From Epiperipatus broadwayi (taxonomy: Eukaryota > Onychophora > Udeonychophora > Euonychophora > Peripatidae), in contig JAQFVV010012441.1 in assembly GCA_028023455.1 (NCBI GenBank), forward strand, positions 1,113,911 to 1,177,910: 64,000 nt of DNA. Direction: 5' to 3'. A model generated the notes under the pieces. The model was not told the origin of the DNA and did no database searches. It was given only the letters and a program-made list of their open reading frames with translations. Positions 38,985 to 51,735 of this stretch are shown in pieces. Within the stretch, counting starts at the first letter, position 1; every line of letters begins with the position of its first letter. The translations under genes were made by a program, and so were the position numbers.

Positions 38985-39359
38985 TCTATTGATGACAAAT
39001 GTGCTTTGTATAAAAGGGAGAAAGAGACTATTGAACACATTTTTGACAAATGTATTAAATTGGAAACCTGTAGAACCTTAATTTTTTCAGTCTATAAAAA
39101 GAAAATCACATTGATGATGACATTGATTCAAAGCATCAAATCAGGCAATTTTGCGGAAATAAAGAGTGTTACATTCTTATTGTTTAGTGTTTGGCTGACA
39201 CGATATACACTCCTATTTGATTCTAGGTGCATGGATCCCCTAATAATATTAATCAGAAAAATCAAGACAATTAAAGAAAGCGACAATCGTATAGCTTCTC
39301 AAATAATGTTCAGGAACATAGGGGAATTGATAGATATTGAAAGGACCAGAATAAGCTAA
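38985..39359 (+). pseudogene. LINE reverse-transcriptase C-terminal fragment (zf-RVT-type)
   Basis: The frame reads DDKCALYKREKETIEHIFDK then C, close to the C-x2-C ... H-x3-C zinc-binding pattern (zf-RVT) at the end of many non-LTR retrotransposon polyproteins. The second cysteine is replaced by tyrosine. Downstream, VTFLLFSVWLTRYTLLFDSR continues the usual hydrophobic tail and a TAA closes it at 39357-39359. The RT and endonuclease parts are missing. It follows a minus-strand SINE and lies in the inferred intron of the plus-strand gene. Confidence 0.6.
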
Positions 39360-41091
39360 CTTAAAAATTTTTTTCCCTGATGTGGAATCATCCCTGTATT
39401 AATACTATCAAAATAGTGGTTTTGTATTGTTGACCTAGGACTGAATTTGCCCAATAGAAATTCATATTTAATTTGACCTGTTAACATATATATCCTGATC
39501 TTTTTTGAATCATTAATGCAGAGGCTTCTTGCTCACATATACAATCATTTGTGATCCCTTGAATGTTAAAACTTGCTCCTCAGGGTTTAAATGCTGATAA
39601 ACATAAAAAGTGAGTTGTTGAACTACCTGAGATAGAAACACTTCATGGAAACTCAATTCAGTGACCAAATCTTCCATCTATCATCTATATTGAAAGTACA
39701 ACTATATAAATTTCAACAACCAAAAGTTTCATCCAATCTCCAAGAGATTTTACTTTTCTTCTGTACTGATTTTCATCGTAATATTTCTCATATACAATAA
39801 TGTCTTTGACTATTAATTTTTTCTTCTCTATAAGTAAGAAAAATGCTTTTTGACCTAAACAAATAAGAATACTACAAAAGCTTTGAGAAATTCATGTGCA
39901 TTTAGTATTCCACAACCACCAGTAAACCCTCAACAGAACTATGCTGCTCTGCCTATATACCATCACAGATTATTTATGTTATTATACAGGTTTAAGCCAG
40001 GCTTCCCACTACTAGTAAGTTGATAACTAAATCAGGAATTTTTTGACCGATAACAGATCTGCATGCAATCTTCTTCATTTCTAAATGTTAATCACAGTCT
40101 AAGTGATCCCACTAGTGCTATATAAAATCTACTACTTGTTTAGATGCTGTACACATTAAAAAAAAACATAAATATCATTAAAAAGATTTAATCATGCAAT
40201 GATCTGACATCTGAAAAGTGCATACAGTTAAAAGACAACCTTAAGTTCTTTAATACCCTAACAATGTCCTCACATCAAATTTCTCACTGACTTTTCTTCA
40301 ACTTGTTCTTATTTTAATTCATTATATAGCTTTAAAATTTAGGCATTATATGACCCTTTAATGCCACTTAAATCTCATGCCAAGAAAGTTTTCTTATCAT
40401 ATTATTTTATGATTTTATAAGGTCCATTCTTTACATTTCTTCTGTTTTATATTTATTACTCTTGCTTTATAGCACATCAGTTTTTATCTGAGTTTATTTC
40501 AATCATTTTTGTTTACTTTTAAATGTTATTTTGAATATTTTGTATTATCTATAAGAATGTGTATAACCTTTATAAATAATTTTTATAATATATAAATATT
40601 TCATAGCATCTTTTCCAAAAAAATTATCTATCCTTTTCATAGAACCAAGGTCATTGAGAGTGTAGCCTTTCTTATCATTCATATAAGGATCAATCTTTAT
40701 ATCTGTTTAGATACATTTTCAGTGGTGATGTTACCTCAGTTATGTTGATTTAGGATATGTTGTGACTTCTAGTCACTGCTTATTTCTTCCTACTGGACTG
40801 AATTTTCTTCTTTACATTTTAGTGATTTGCTCCTCTTTTTTTCATATCCCAGTAATAGTACTTGAATGTGGTGATTTCTTTGTGATTTGTCAGATATGCA
40901 TTGTTATCTTGTATTTGGATAACTTCTAGACTATTATACGGTTCATGTTTTTTATTCAATTTGTGCTTGTCCTTCTCTTTCCATTTCACCACTATGATTT
41001 AAACTTATATGTCCTTTATATTCATACATTCAATAGCAGCTTCATTTTTAGTCTTATTGGATAGCTTGCCTGGTATGGAAAACTTATTTTC
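39360..41091. other. Intron sequence, nothing recognised
   Basis: Stop-rich AT-rich DNA on both strands, with no domain and no splice-bounded exon I can defend. Confidence 0.4.
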
Positions 41092-41814
<723 letters not shown>

Positions 41815-42012
41815 ATTTTAACCATAATGTGTATGCATAAATAATAAAATATTTCTTTAATTTTTTTATTTTTATATTTAAAATTAAATTTGTAATCTTA
41901 TAAATAAATATTATTTATTGGTATGTTTATGTTGTATATCTCTTCTGTATATTTTTAAAAAAATATTAGTAATGTATTAATATTTATATTAAAATTTGTA
42001 TTTACATTATAG

Positions 42013-44696
42013 AACTGAAAAGACAAAACTCGAGCCAAATCACTACCCTTAGTTCCATCTTAAAAAGTCTTCCTCAGTCTCCAGGCCAGGTCCTCCAGAT
42101 TATTTATCAATATTTTTATCCAAATTCTAAAGCAATTGCTTTTTCTTCAAATTTTCAAGTTAATTCTGAAACTCATAGCAAAAATACTAAAGAACCATAC
42201 CAAGATAAAACAATATTATATAACAATAGAACCAGAGAACCTCAGCATAATAATACAAAAGTACATCACCATCAAACAACTACATATGGATATAACAGAA
42301 CAGAAAAAGCCCATCAAACAACACACCATAACAGAACAAGCCAAATACACTTCAATAGAACATCATTATATCATAATCAAACAAAAGTACCTCCAGAGAA
42401 AATAACATTCTTTCCTTATAATAATACAAAAGTACCAAATTTCAATAGAACAAAAGAATCACTTCAGACAGGATATTATCATAACAGAACAAAAGAGCCA
42501 CAGTATAACATAACAACAAGGGCACATGAAATAACTCCATACCAATATAATAGTACTAAAGAGCCAAATAATGAATTTAATATAACCAAATGGACAAAAC
42601 AGCCAGATCAAAGCACTAAAAAAACATCACAAACTGAAGAAAGAATAACAAAGTGGTCTGACTTTGTAGATAAAAATAGTTCAATATATACAAAACATTA
42701 TGAAGATACTAGAAATACAACAAAATCAGATGAGGAAAGAACAAGATTTACATGGCAACCTGAAGGAGGAAGAACATCCTATACACCTAGGCAAGATAAA
42801 GAAAGAACAAGGTATTCATGGCAAACAGATGAGGGTAAAACCTGGTATACACAGAGACCAGATGAAGATAAAACAAGATATACATTGCAACCAGAAGAAG
42901 AAAAAACATGGTATTCACAGAGACCAGAAGAAGAAAGAACAAGAAATACATGGCAACCAGATAATGGAAGAACAGAGTATTCACAAAGACCTGATGAGGA
43001 AAGAACAAGAAATACTTGGAAACCAGAGGAGGATAGAACACAGCATACTCAGCAACTAGAACAAGAAAGAACAAGATACACATGGCAACCAGAAAAAGAA
43101 AGAACAAGATTCACATGGCAACCAGAGGAAGGTAGAACATATTACACACAGAGACCAGATGAGGAAAGAACAAGAAATACTTGGAAACCAGAGGAGGATA
43201 GAACACAGCATACTCAGCAACTAGAACAAGAAAGAACAAGATACACATGGCAACCAGAAAAAGAAAGAACAAGATTCACATGGCAACCAGAGGAAGGTAG
43301 AACATATTACACACAGAGACCAGATGAGGAAAGAACAAGAAATACTTGGAAACCAGAGGAGGATAAAACACAGCATACTCAGCAACTAGAACAAGAAAGA
43401 ACAAGATACACATGGCAACCAGAAAAAGAAAGAACAAGATTCACATGGCAACCAGAGGAAGGTAGAACATATTACACACAGAGACCAGATGAGGAAAGAA
43501 CAAGAAATACTTGGAAACCAGAGGAGGATAGAACACAGCATACTCAGCAACTAGAACAAGAAAGAACAAGATACACATGGCAACCAGAAAAAGAAAGAAC
43601 AAGATTCACATGGCAACCAGAGGAAGGTAGAACATATTACACACAGAGACCAGATGAGGAAAGAACAAGAAATACTTGGAAACCAGAGGAGGATAAAACA
43701 CAGCATACTCAGCAACTAGAACAAGAAAGAACAAGATACACATGGCAACCAGAAAAAGAAAGAACAAGAATCACATGGCAACCAGAGGAAGGTAGAACAT
43801 GGTACACAAAGAGACCTGATGAGGAAAGAACAAAATATACATGGCAACCTGAGGAGGGTAGAACATGGTACACAAAAAGACCAGATGATGAAAGAACAAA
43901 ATATACATGGCAACCAGATAATGAAAAAACAGAGTATTTACAAGGATCAGATGAAGAAAGAACAAGATATACATGGCAACTAGATGAAGGAAGAACATGG
44001 TATACCCAAAGACCAGATGAAGAAAGAACACGTTATACATGGCAACCAGAAGATAATAGAACATGGTTCACACAAAGACCAGATGAAGGAAGAACAAGAA
44101 ATACATGGCAAACAGATAATGGAAGAACATGGTATACCCAACAACAAGATGAGGAAAGAACAAGGCTTACATGGCAACCAAATAAAGATCAGACACGTGT
44201 GACAAGAGATCGGACAAAGCGACCAACAAGAACAAAACGATCAACTGGAAAAACAAATCCAACTGAACCAACTAAACCCACAGAACCAACAAAGAATACA
44301 CAGCAAATAGAGCAAGAAAGAACAAGATATTCATGGCAAGCTGAAAAAGGAAGAACATGGTTCACACAAAGACCAGATGAAGGAAAAACAAGATATTCAT
44401 GGCAACCAGATGAAGAAAGGACATGGTACCCTCAACAACCAAATGAAGAAAGAACAAAATATTCATGGCAACCAGAGGAAGGAAGAACATGGTATCCTCA
44501 ACAACCAGATGAAGAAAGAACAAGATATACATGGCAACCAAATGAAGATCAAACACGAATAACAAGGGACCGAACAAAAAGACCAACCAGAACAAGACGG
44601 CCAAACAGAAAAACTAATCCAACTGAACCAACTAAGCCAACAGAGCCAACCACACCAACAAAACCAACCAAGCCAACAGAATCAACCAAGGCATAA
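42013..44696 (+). CDS. Secreted repeat glycoprotein: large final coding exon
   Basis: An acceptor (TTTACATTATAG, AG at 42011-42012) opens a frame of 893 codons without a stop, ending in TAA. It starts in phase 1, with LKRQNSSQ after the junction codon. In order: a ~55-residue non-repetitive part (KSLPQSPGQVLQIIYQYFYP); ~140 residues with about 12 N-x-T/S sequons (YNRTEKAHQ, FNRTKESLQ, YNSTKEPN); about 50 copies of an 11-residue repeat such as RTRYTWQPEKE; and two Thr/Pro/Lys-rich segments (RTKRPTRTKRS, NPTEPTKPTEPTK). No cysteine-rich or enzymatic domain and no membrane segment is seen. The features suggest a secreted structural, adhesive or mucus-like protein. The family is not recognised. 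No in-frame ATG exists near the acceptor, so upstream exons are needed. Confidence 0.8.
42976..43795 (+). repeat. 165 bp higher-order tandem repeat inside the coding exon
   Basis: Five near-identical copies of a 165 bp unit (55 residues, five 11-mers) begin at 43011, 43176, 43341, 43506 and 43671, counted from AATACTTGGAAACCAGAGGA. They differ at few sites. One site (Arg or Lys in KPEED[R/K]TQHT) reads R, R, K, R, K, so copies 2-3 were probably duplicated together into copies 4-5. Outside this block the 11-residue units are more diverged. Confidence 0.95.
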
Positions 44697-44834
44697 CTTA
44701 CAGTATAAGTAATATAAAGCCCAAGATTTGATCTCAATTAATTTTTGTAATGTCAAAAACCTCTATTACAAAGAAGTTGAAAGTGATTTTATAAATTAAT
44801 TTATCTATTTTATGTAAAATTAATCTTTCTATTG

Positions 44835-44840
44835 AATAAA
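44835..44840 (+). terminator. Poly(A) signal of the plus-strand gene
   Basis: AATAAA about 140 bases after the stop codon of the large exon, followed by further AATAAA/AATAAT-like variants. Confidence 0.65.
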
Positions 44841-45269
44841 TAATAAATTAATAAATTTTACAAATAATTTGTATCATTGATTGTAATAAAGATTAAAATT
44901 ATTAATAAGTTGTTATAGTTATGGGTTTTGAATTATAAAACAATGACAATCAAATGTTAATTATCATTTCTACTCTATCGAACATCGATGATTCTTTATT
45001 GTTAAGATTGACATACGTGAGAAAAAGTTATTAGTTATCAGTATTTTTGTTTTGTATAAAATATACTGAAAACATATTATAATTGAAATATGGCCTTAAA
45101 AAGAATAGCAACTTATTGTGAATTATATCTACAGTGTTTGTTCTATATAACTGGAAAATGGTCAAGTTAGTAAAACACTTAACTGGTTCCTAAATAGAAT
45201 AATTAGATGCTCAGTAAGTTATTATAATGCTTGAACGTCACATGACTTCTTAAGCAGTTTTAGTATATA
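44841..45269. other. Intergenic AT-rich sequence
   Basis: Nothing recognised after the poly(A) signal of the plus-strand gene. Confidence 0.4.
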
Positions 45270-45690
45270 ATTAACTCTGTGTGGGTTATCGCAACAGTAG
45301 ACTTAAAAAAATTTGGAGTAAAAGGCTTTTAGGTCAAAGTTCAACTGTCATTCCTATGTAAATTAATGCAGTGATAAAATTAAAAACGTAAGAACTAAAA
45401 ATATTTGGATCAAAGTTCAGCTAAAAATTTTAGAGCCAAAGCTTCTTGGGTAAAACTTCAATTCTCAACTCTGTGTAGATTAATACAGTAAGTTAAGAAC
45501 TTTAGAGATAAATATTTTTGGATCACAGCTCAACTGGTATTCTTGTGTGTATTAATATAATGATAAGGGCAAAAAACCTTAAAGTTCTCATCCCAAGTCC
45601 AATTGTCACCTCCATGTAGATTAATATAATAGTAAAGTTAGACTCCAGAGATAAAGTTCTTTAATCAAAACTTAACTGTCACATCTGGTT
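45270..45690. repeat. Diverged minisatellite, ~70 bp units
   Basis: About five units, each with a phrase like TCAAAGTTCAACTGTCATTC followed by ATGTAGATTAATATAATGAT and a short variable part ending in AAGAACTTTAGAGATAAA. Spacings between units vary from about 70 to 115 bp. Non-coding. Confidence 0.7.
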
Positions 45691-45750
45691 TTGAATATTC
45701 TTAGATCTCCCAAGCAATTAGTTGTTGATTTAGCATTGTATAGTTTAAAA

Positions 45751-46203
45751 CAGGGGTGGATAATTGTTTTAGCTCAGAGACAGCAAAGGTTGGTGGAGAT
45801 CTGCATCGGGGCCACTTTGTGGAAGTGAAGGTTAGTGGAGGGTCACACCTTTTTTCATGACACAATAAACATACTGCGCTATTCCCTGTATTACCAAAGA
45901 GATATTTGTTTGTCCATTCTTCATTAAACACATGACATTCATCACCGATTTTACATTTTTTTGGAGGATTCATGGTTTCACTAAATTTGGAAATGTATAT
46001 ATTTGCTAATGCAAAGACAAAATTGAAATTAACCAGATCAACTGGAAAAGCACTGCACATGTGTATTGATGTGGCCATCCTAGTGGAAAATATAAGACGG
46101 ATCTTCGGTCGTGCATGGGAAGGAAATCTCAGTTCAAGGCAGGTTTTTCTGATTGTCTTGGTGGGCCGCATGTGGTCCTCAGGCCATAACCTGCCCACCA
46201 CTG
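45751..46203 (-). mobile_element. hAT deletion derivative with a GTF2IRD2-like transposase start
   Basis: The ends CAGGGGTGG (45751) and, reversed, CAGTGGTGG (46203) are flanked by GTTTAAAA (45743-45750) and GTTTAAAG (46204-46211), 7 of 8 bases alike, as for a hAT target duplication. On the minus strand from 45973 a frame reads MNPPKKCKIGDECHVFNEEW, TNKYLF and SAVCLLCHE. This is the N-terminal zinc-finger start typical of hAT transposases related to vertebrate GTF2IRD2. The frame then runs directly into the other terminal region, so nearly all of the transposase is deleted. Confidence 0.85.
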
Positions 46204-46689
46204 GTTTAAAGCAATAATAATGGGAGATTTAAAAACTAAAAATTCATGGATTACAATTCCATTCTATAATTTTTAATTTTGAAATTTACATGACCTCTTG
46301 AATCACAAGCCATTCATAATTATATTAATATTAAAATGTAAATTTAAGAATAACATCAAATGATAAACTAAAACTTTTTATTTGAAATGTAAGAATTGGT
46401 AAACGCACTTCCAAAAAGATACATAATTTGTTATCTACATTTAGAACACTTTAAAATAAAAAATATAAAAACAAAAAAAGGTAAAAAAAAGTCAAAATAA
46501 TGTCTTCAACGTTACGCTTTCTCATGTAGTCTGTATAAAATATTTAAATCACTTTAGCAGTCTTCTTTTTAGCCTATAAAAAATTATTATGATCTACTGA
46601 AACCTAACCTTACTATATAATACTCATATTTAATATAAAGCATCTGTTTATCAAATGAAATAGTATTTTATTAATTTTTAAAAGCCTGT

Positions 46690-47600
46690 ATAATATATAG
46701 GGTATATGAGCACAGACTTTCACACAACCCATCTCTCACCACTCTATCTCATAACACTGATACATCTAAACACGTATATGTTGAAAAGATAAATAATCAC
46801 CAATATACTTATTTCATGCTAAACCAGCAATCATCAGTTGGTCCAGATTATCATCTCCACACATATATGCAACAAGTGCTCAGACATATATTAAAATAGC
46901 CAATCATCATACTTTAATGGACAAGTTTCCATCCACTCCACAACCCAACTCTTTAATTGCCCATCCAATTAAAAATCTGATGATGGTATGCTCAAAGACT
47001 ACTCTGAGGCCGAGATTCAGTGTTATGAGATAGAGTGGAGAGTGGTGGGTTGTGTGAAAGTCCATGCTCATATACCTTATATATTGCATATATTGATACA
47101 GGCATATAATAAGCCTGTATTTCAGTTATTACATAGTAGAGATGTCTGCCCATCCCTTGTAAATGTATTAAATGGATTATGTCCTGTGTACATGAGGGAT
47201 CAGATTGACTTTAGGTCAACATGGGTGTGATGTGAATCTCAGCCTCAGGGTGGCCTTTGAGCATTCCATCATCGGATTTTCAATTGGATGGATGGTTAAA
47301 GAGTTGGAGTGTGGAATGTATTGAAGCCTGTCCATTAAAGAATGAAGATTGACTATCTTAACATACATCTGAGAACTTGTTGCATGTATGTGGAAGCTGA
47401 TAATCTGGACCAACTGAAGATTGCTGGTTTAGCATGAAATATGTATACTGTATTGGTGATTATTTATTTTTTTGATGTATATGTGTTTGGGTGTATCAGT
47501 GTTCTGAGATGGAGTGAAGAGTAGTGGGTTGAGTGAAAGTCTGTGCTCATATACCCTATATATACATATATTAATACAGGTATATAATACGCCTGTATTT
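46690..47600. repeat. Fold-back repeat cluster, family B
   Basis: Units containing GTGTATCAGTGTTCTGAGAT, GGTGGGTTGTGTGAAAGTC and GCTCATATACC occur inverted at about 46698-46860 and direct at 47020-47120 and 47495-47610. A further module (TTAAAGAGTTGGAGTGTGGA) at 47216-47345 is inverted relative to 46905-47020. The layout is a nested palindrome of at least two insertions. It shares the GATTATTTATCTTTT and GTTGGTCCAGAT modules with family A. Confidence 0.8.
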
Positions 47601-48765
47601 CAGTTAAGCCTATATAATATAAAACAATAAGCTCTAAATGTCTATAATATAGGAATCTTTACAAGTTAGATTTTTTAAAATCATTTTAATAATCTTGTAA
47701 ATAACACCTTCTTATGTCAAATGTAATCTACTAATCAGATGAAAAAGAGTACACATTCAGGATAAGTGAACATATGTCATTGATTTAGTAAAAGAAGGCT
47801 AGTGCTCTGATTTTAGAAATGTGTGAAGATTTGATCATTTCGATATAAATTTTGATACTCTATCATTACAACTATTAACATAAAAGACATACTAGGTTAG
47901 GGTTTAAATATTAAAAATTTATGGCACCAAGTATACTTTCAAGGTTTTTTGCTGATTTGAATGCTATTTGATTTTGATTCATTATATATTCATTTTATGT
48001 AATGAACTATGTTTTTTTAATGTTTGCAATCATTACTTTCTTTGCAATTTTAACAAAATGACCCAAATTATGGTCATATTCTCTTTCATGACCGTAAAAG
48101 ACTGATAAGTTAGCCGTGCCAGACTTAGAGTTTCTATACATTAATGAATACTGAATCATTCTAATTTTAAGATTTGCCCTTGTCTCATCATAGTATATGT
48201 ATATGGATAGTCTTTTTGGGTGCAATTTACAGCCTAGTCCACATTGGGCCAGTCCAACGTGTGTGTCTCTATATATGTATATATAAGTCTAGGTGTGTGT
48301 GAAAAAAACATTTACAGTTTTAGTCACATGGTGGATACAAATAATAACACTGACGTTTCAGTTTGGCAATTAAAAGGCAGAGTAATTGCAATAGAGATGC
48401 TAGTAACAGGAAATAAACAGCACTGGCTATGATTCGTGATCTTGAGCTCAGAGTCTATCATTTGACCAATGCATTCACTACTCTTTTATATTAGAATTTT
48501 TACATTTGAACTGAATAAAATTAATATTTAAATCACGTGATTATTAATCTGTAATCTATTTTTTTGTTACGAATGTCTTAGGCAATAGCCACTGAGACAT
48601 CTTTAATATCCAAATGATGTCTGATAAGATCCAAATGAAACTTAAAAATTATTATGCTTAAACCAAACAATGAAACTTAGCAGATAATTTCTAAAGAGAT
48701 GTTTACATCTTTGAGTCATAAAATCTTAATATATATATATATATTCTAAAATAAGTACTAAAAAA
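47601..48765. other. Intergenic AT-rich sequence
   Basis: No gene recognised. AACACTGACGTTTCA near 48346 echoes the ACACTGACGTTTCG at the PLE ends, perhaps a PLE scrap. Confidence 0.4.
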
Positions 48766-48875
48766 TTCCATATGCCTATATAAAATACAAATAAAATCTT
48801 TGCATTTTCGCCATAAGCTGTCTATAGCAAAGATTTTATTTGTATTTTATATAGGTATATGGAATCTTTTAGTAT
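48766..48875. repeat. Palindromic MITE-like hairpin
   Basis: Arms of about 45 bp (AAATTCCATATGCCTATATA and its inverse, then AAATACAAATAAAATCTTTG) face each other around a ~20 bp loop at 48809-48829. Confidence 0.85.
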
Positions 48876-48901
48876 TCATTCTAGAATATTTTAATAAATT
48901 T

Positions 48902-51010
48902 AACACAGGAAGTGATCATCGATTAGTAAGATGTAAGACGTGTTAATGCAAAACTAGAGAGACAAAAATTATTAAGAAAAACAATATTTACAGTTGATAT
49001 TTCTAATCTTCAGAAACATTCTAATGAATTTAAATTAGAACTTACAAATCGATTTCAAGTATTAGTAGATTTTAAACATGATTCAGATGTGAATGAAATT
49101 AATAGGAAAATAACCGATATACTTTTAAAAACTGCAACAAAGATAGCTGGTAGAAAAAAGCAGCAATTGACCAATAAAATTTCTACTGAGACTAGAGAAT
49201 TTATGGAGAAAAGAAGGAATATGAAGATATACAAAAATGACGCAATAAAAAAAATTGAATATCTCGAATTTTGTAAAATGGTGTGGAAAAGAGTTGAAAA
49301 TGATATAAGAAAGTATAACTGTGAACTAGCAAGGAAAGGTGTAGAAGAAAATAAAAGTTTCAAGAGTGTAAAACAACATTTTGGTATTGATAAGAAATTT
49401 ATATCTGCAATAAGAAAAAAAGATGGAATTATTACTAAAAAGAGAGATGACATCATGAAATGAATAGAAGACTTTTATAAAGAATTATATAGTAATAAAG
49501 AACAAATACCTCCTATATCTATGACATCTTCTGAATTGCCCAGAATTTTAAATGTAGAAGTGAGATATGGAATTAAATGTATGAAGAAAGGAAAGGCTCC
49601 AGATAATAATGGAATTATAATTGATATATTAAAAGAAGCAAGTGAAGAAATAATTTTTTTTTTTTAACAAAGTTATATACCAAATGTCTAAATGATAAAG
49701 ATGTACAAGATGATTGGAAGAATACAGTAATAATATTAATATTTAAAATAGGTGATAAAGAAGATATTAGAAATTTTAGATCTATCAGCCTTTTATCAGT
49801 TTTATACAAATTTTTTATCAAGGTAATTACAACTCGTCTACAGAGAACATTGGATTTTCACCAACCAAGAGAACAAGCTGTATTTAAAAGTGGTTTTAGT
49901 ACAGTAGATCATATCCAGTTATTGAGAAAAGTTATAGAAAGGCCAAATGAATATGAGTTGCCATTATGTTTTGGATTTGTAGACTATGAAAAAGCATTTG
50001 ATTCTATAAACATTTCTTCAGTGATTAAAGCATTGGATCATCAGGGTATAGATCCAGGATATTGTCATATTTTAAAGAATATTTATAAAAATGAAACAGC
50101 AACAATTAGATTACATAATGATACTAAGAAAGTCAACATTGAGAAGGGTGTAAAACAAGGTGACTTCATATCTCCAAAACTTTTTCCAGCAGTGCTGCAA
50201 GAAGTATTTTGTGGCTTAAAATGAGAAACTAAAGGAATGAAAGTGAATGGAGATTATTTAAGTTATTTAGAATAATGCTTCAGAGCTGCAGGAAATGTTG
50301 CAGGAGTTATCAGATGAAAGTAGGAAAGTAGCACTAAAGATAAATGTTAAAAAGACTAAAGTAATGTTTAATGGATTTGCTCAAAATATGAAAATAAAGA
50401 TTGATTATGATGAATTAAAAGAAGTTAACAGTTACAAATACCTTGTTCATATTATTAATACAGATGGAAACATAATGGATGAAATTAATCATAGAATTAA
50501 ACTTGGTTGGAGTACTTTTGGTAGAAATAACTTGATACTAAAAGAAAATATGTCTATGTGTTTGAAAAGGAAGATTTTTAACCAATATGTTTTGCCAGTT
50601 CTTACTTATGAATCTGAGACTTGGACACTTAATAGAAGAGAAATACAGAGACTCCAGACCACTCAAAGAAGTATGGAGAGATGAATGCTGAGAGTAACAA
50701 GAAGAGATCGAAAATGCAATGGATTGGTAATAGAACAAACAGGTGTTACTGACTTCATTGAAAATATTAAAAGATTGAAGTGTAGTTGGGCTGGAAATAT
50801 TGTTAGAAGAGATGATAATAGATGGACAATTGAAGTCTTAAACTGGATTCCAAGAGATTGTAAAATATCCAGAAAGAGACCACATGTGAGATGGATGGAT
50901 GAGATGAGAAAGTGTGCAGGGGTGATGTGGAGAAGAGAAGCCAAAGATCGGAAAAGATGGATTGGACTTGGAGAGACCTTCAAACTGCAGTGGATTGATA
51001 ATAGTTGATG
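48902..51010 (+). pseudogene. LINE (endonuclease/reverse transcriptase), 5'-truncated and decayed
   Basis: It starts with the end of the endonuclease domain: GSDHRLVRCK at 48908-48937. It continues through a basic linker (ITDILLKTATKIAGRKKQQL) into the reverse transcriptase: QAVFKSGFSTVDHIQLLRK, motif A FVDYEKAFDSI and motif B GVKQGDFISPKLF. The motif C region (FADD type) is lost: the sequence jumps from NGDYLSYLE to ASELQEMLQELSDESRKVAL through a stop and frameshift near 50272. Further on come VLPVLTYESETWTL and a C-terminal segment with KCSWAGNIVRRDDNRWTIEV and DRKRWIGLGETFKLQWI. Stops and frameshifts occur at about 48937, 49461, 49664, 50222 and 50682. It resembles LINEs annotated in animals as craniofacial development protein 2-like. 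Inactive. Confidence 0.88.
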
Positions 51011-51207
51011 ATATATATATATATAAAATACATATTTTGCGGGTTCATCCGTGTTAAAAACTTTTAATACCAATACACTGACGTTTCGACTTGGTCACAC
51101 AAGCCATCCACAGAGTTATAAAAAGGTAGAAAGACGGTTGTAGAGGCGCTACAATCACTGGTTTGAATAAAACTTTAAAAATCCCACCAATAGCAAAAAT
51201 GTTAAAT

Positions 51208-51735
51208 TTAAGAATGTTTTTTAAAGAAATCTTTCCAAATAGGAGGAAGTTTGCACGTATCATCTCGCTTATTGATACAATCTGGCCTTTTAAGTATCTC
51301 AATGGCTTCTCTGATTTTGCATTGGTAGAGATTATCACATCTGGATATGATCCTGGTACTAGAAAAATCTATTTTATGACCTGAATCTATAGTATGGAGT
51401 GAGAGTGCTGATGATGATGAGTGTTGTTTAACTGCATTAGCATGCTCATCCCTCCTAACACTGATGCGATGATTACTCATACCTATGTAAGAAGCTTTAC
51501 AATTTTTACATGAGATTTGATAGACACCATGAGATTCAAGAGGGATTGAATCCTTAGGCTTGGTTATTATATTGCTGATCTTTTGATGAGCAGAAAATGC
51601 TGTATCTATATTATAGCGTTTTAATATACGTCCGATACTGTCTGTAGTTCCTTTTACATATGGAACACAAATCCTAATAGCTGACTTATCATCTTTTTGT
51701 TTCCTATTTTGTCTATTTTGGGCTTGAAATAAGGC
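51208..51735 (-). pseudogene. PLE GIY-YIG endonuclease fragment, left arm
   Basis: Mirror copy of the right-arm frame, reading outward on the minus strand. It has the single coding difference His for Arg in MSN[H/R]RISVRRDEH. It lacks a start of its own and the reverse transcriptase part. Confidence 0.85.

Noticed and set aside
42885-42887. TTG at 42885 as the start of the large frame
   Set aside because: The same frame is open upstream to a splice acceptor at 42011-42012, so this is an internal codon.
42787-44604. Minus-strand frames rich in Phe, Leu and Tyr opposite the large repeat exon
   Set aside because: They are shadows of the 11-residue coding repeat and vanish where the repeat ends; codon pattern, acceptor and poly(A) signal support the plus strand.
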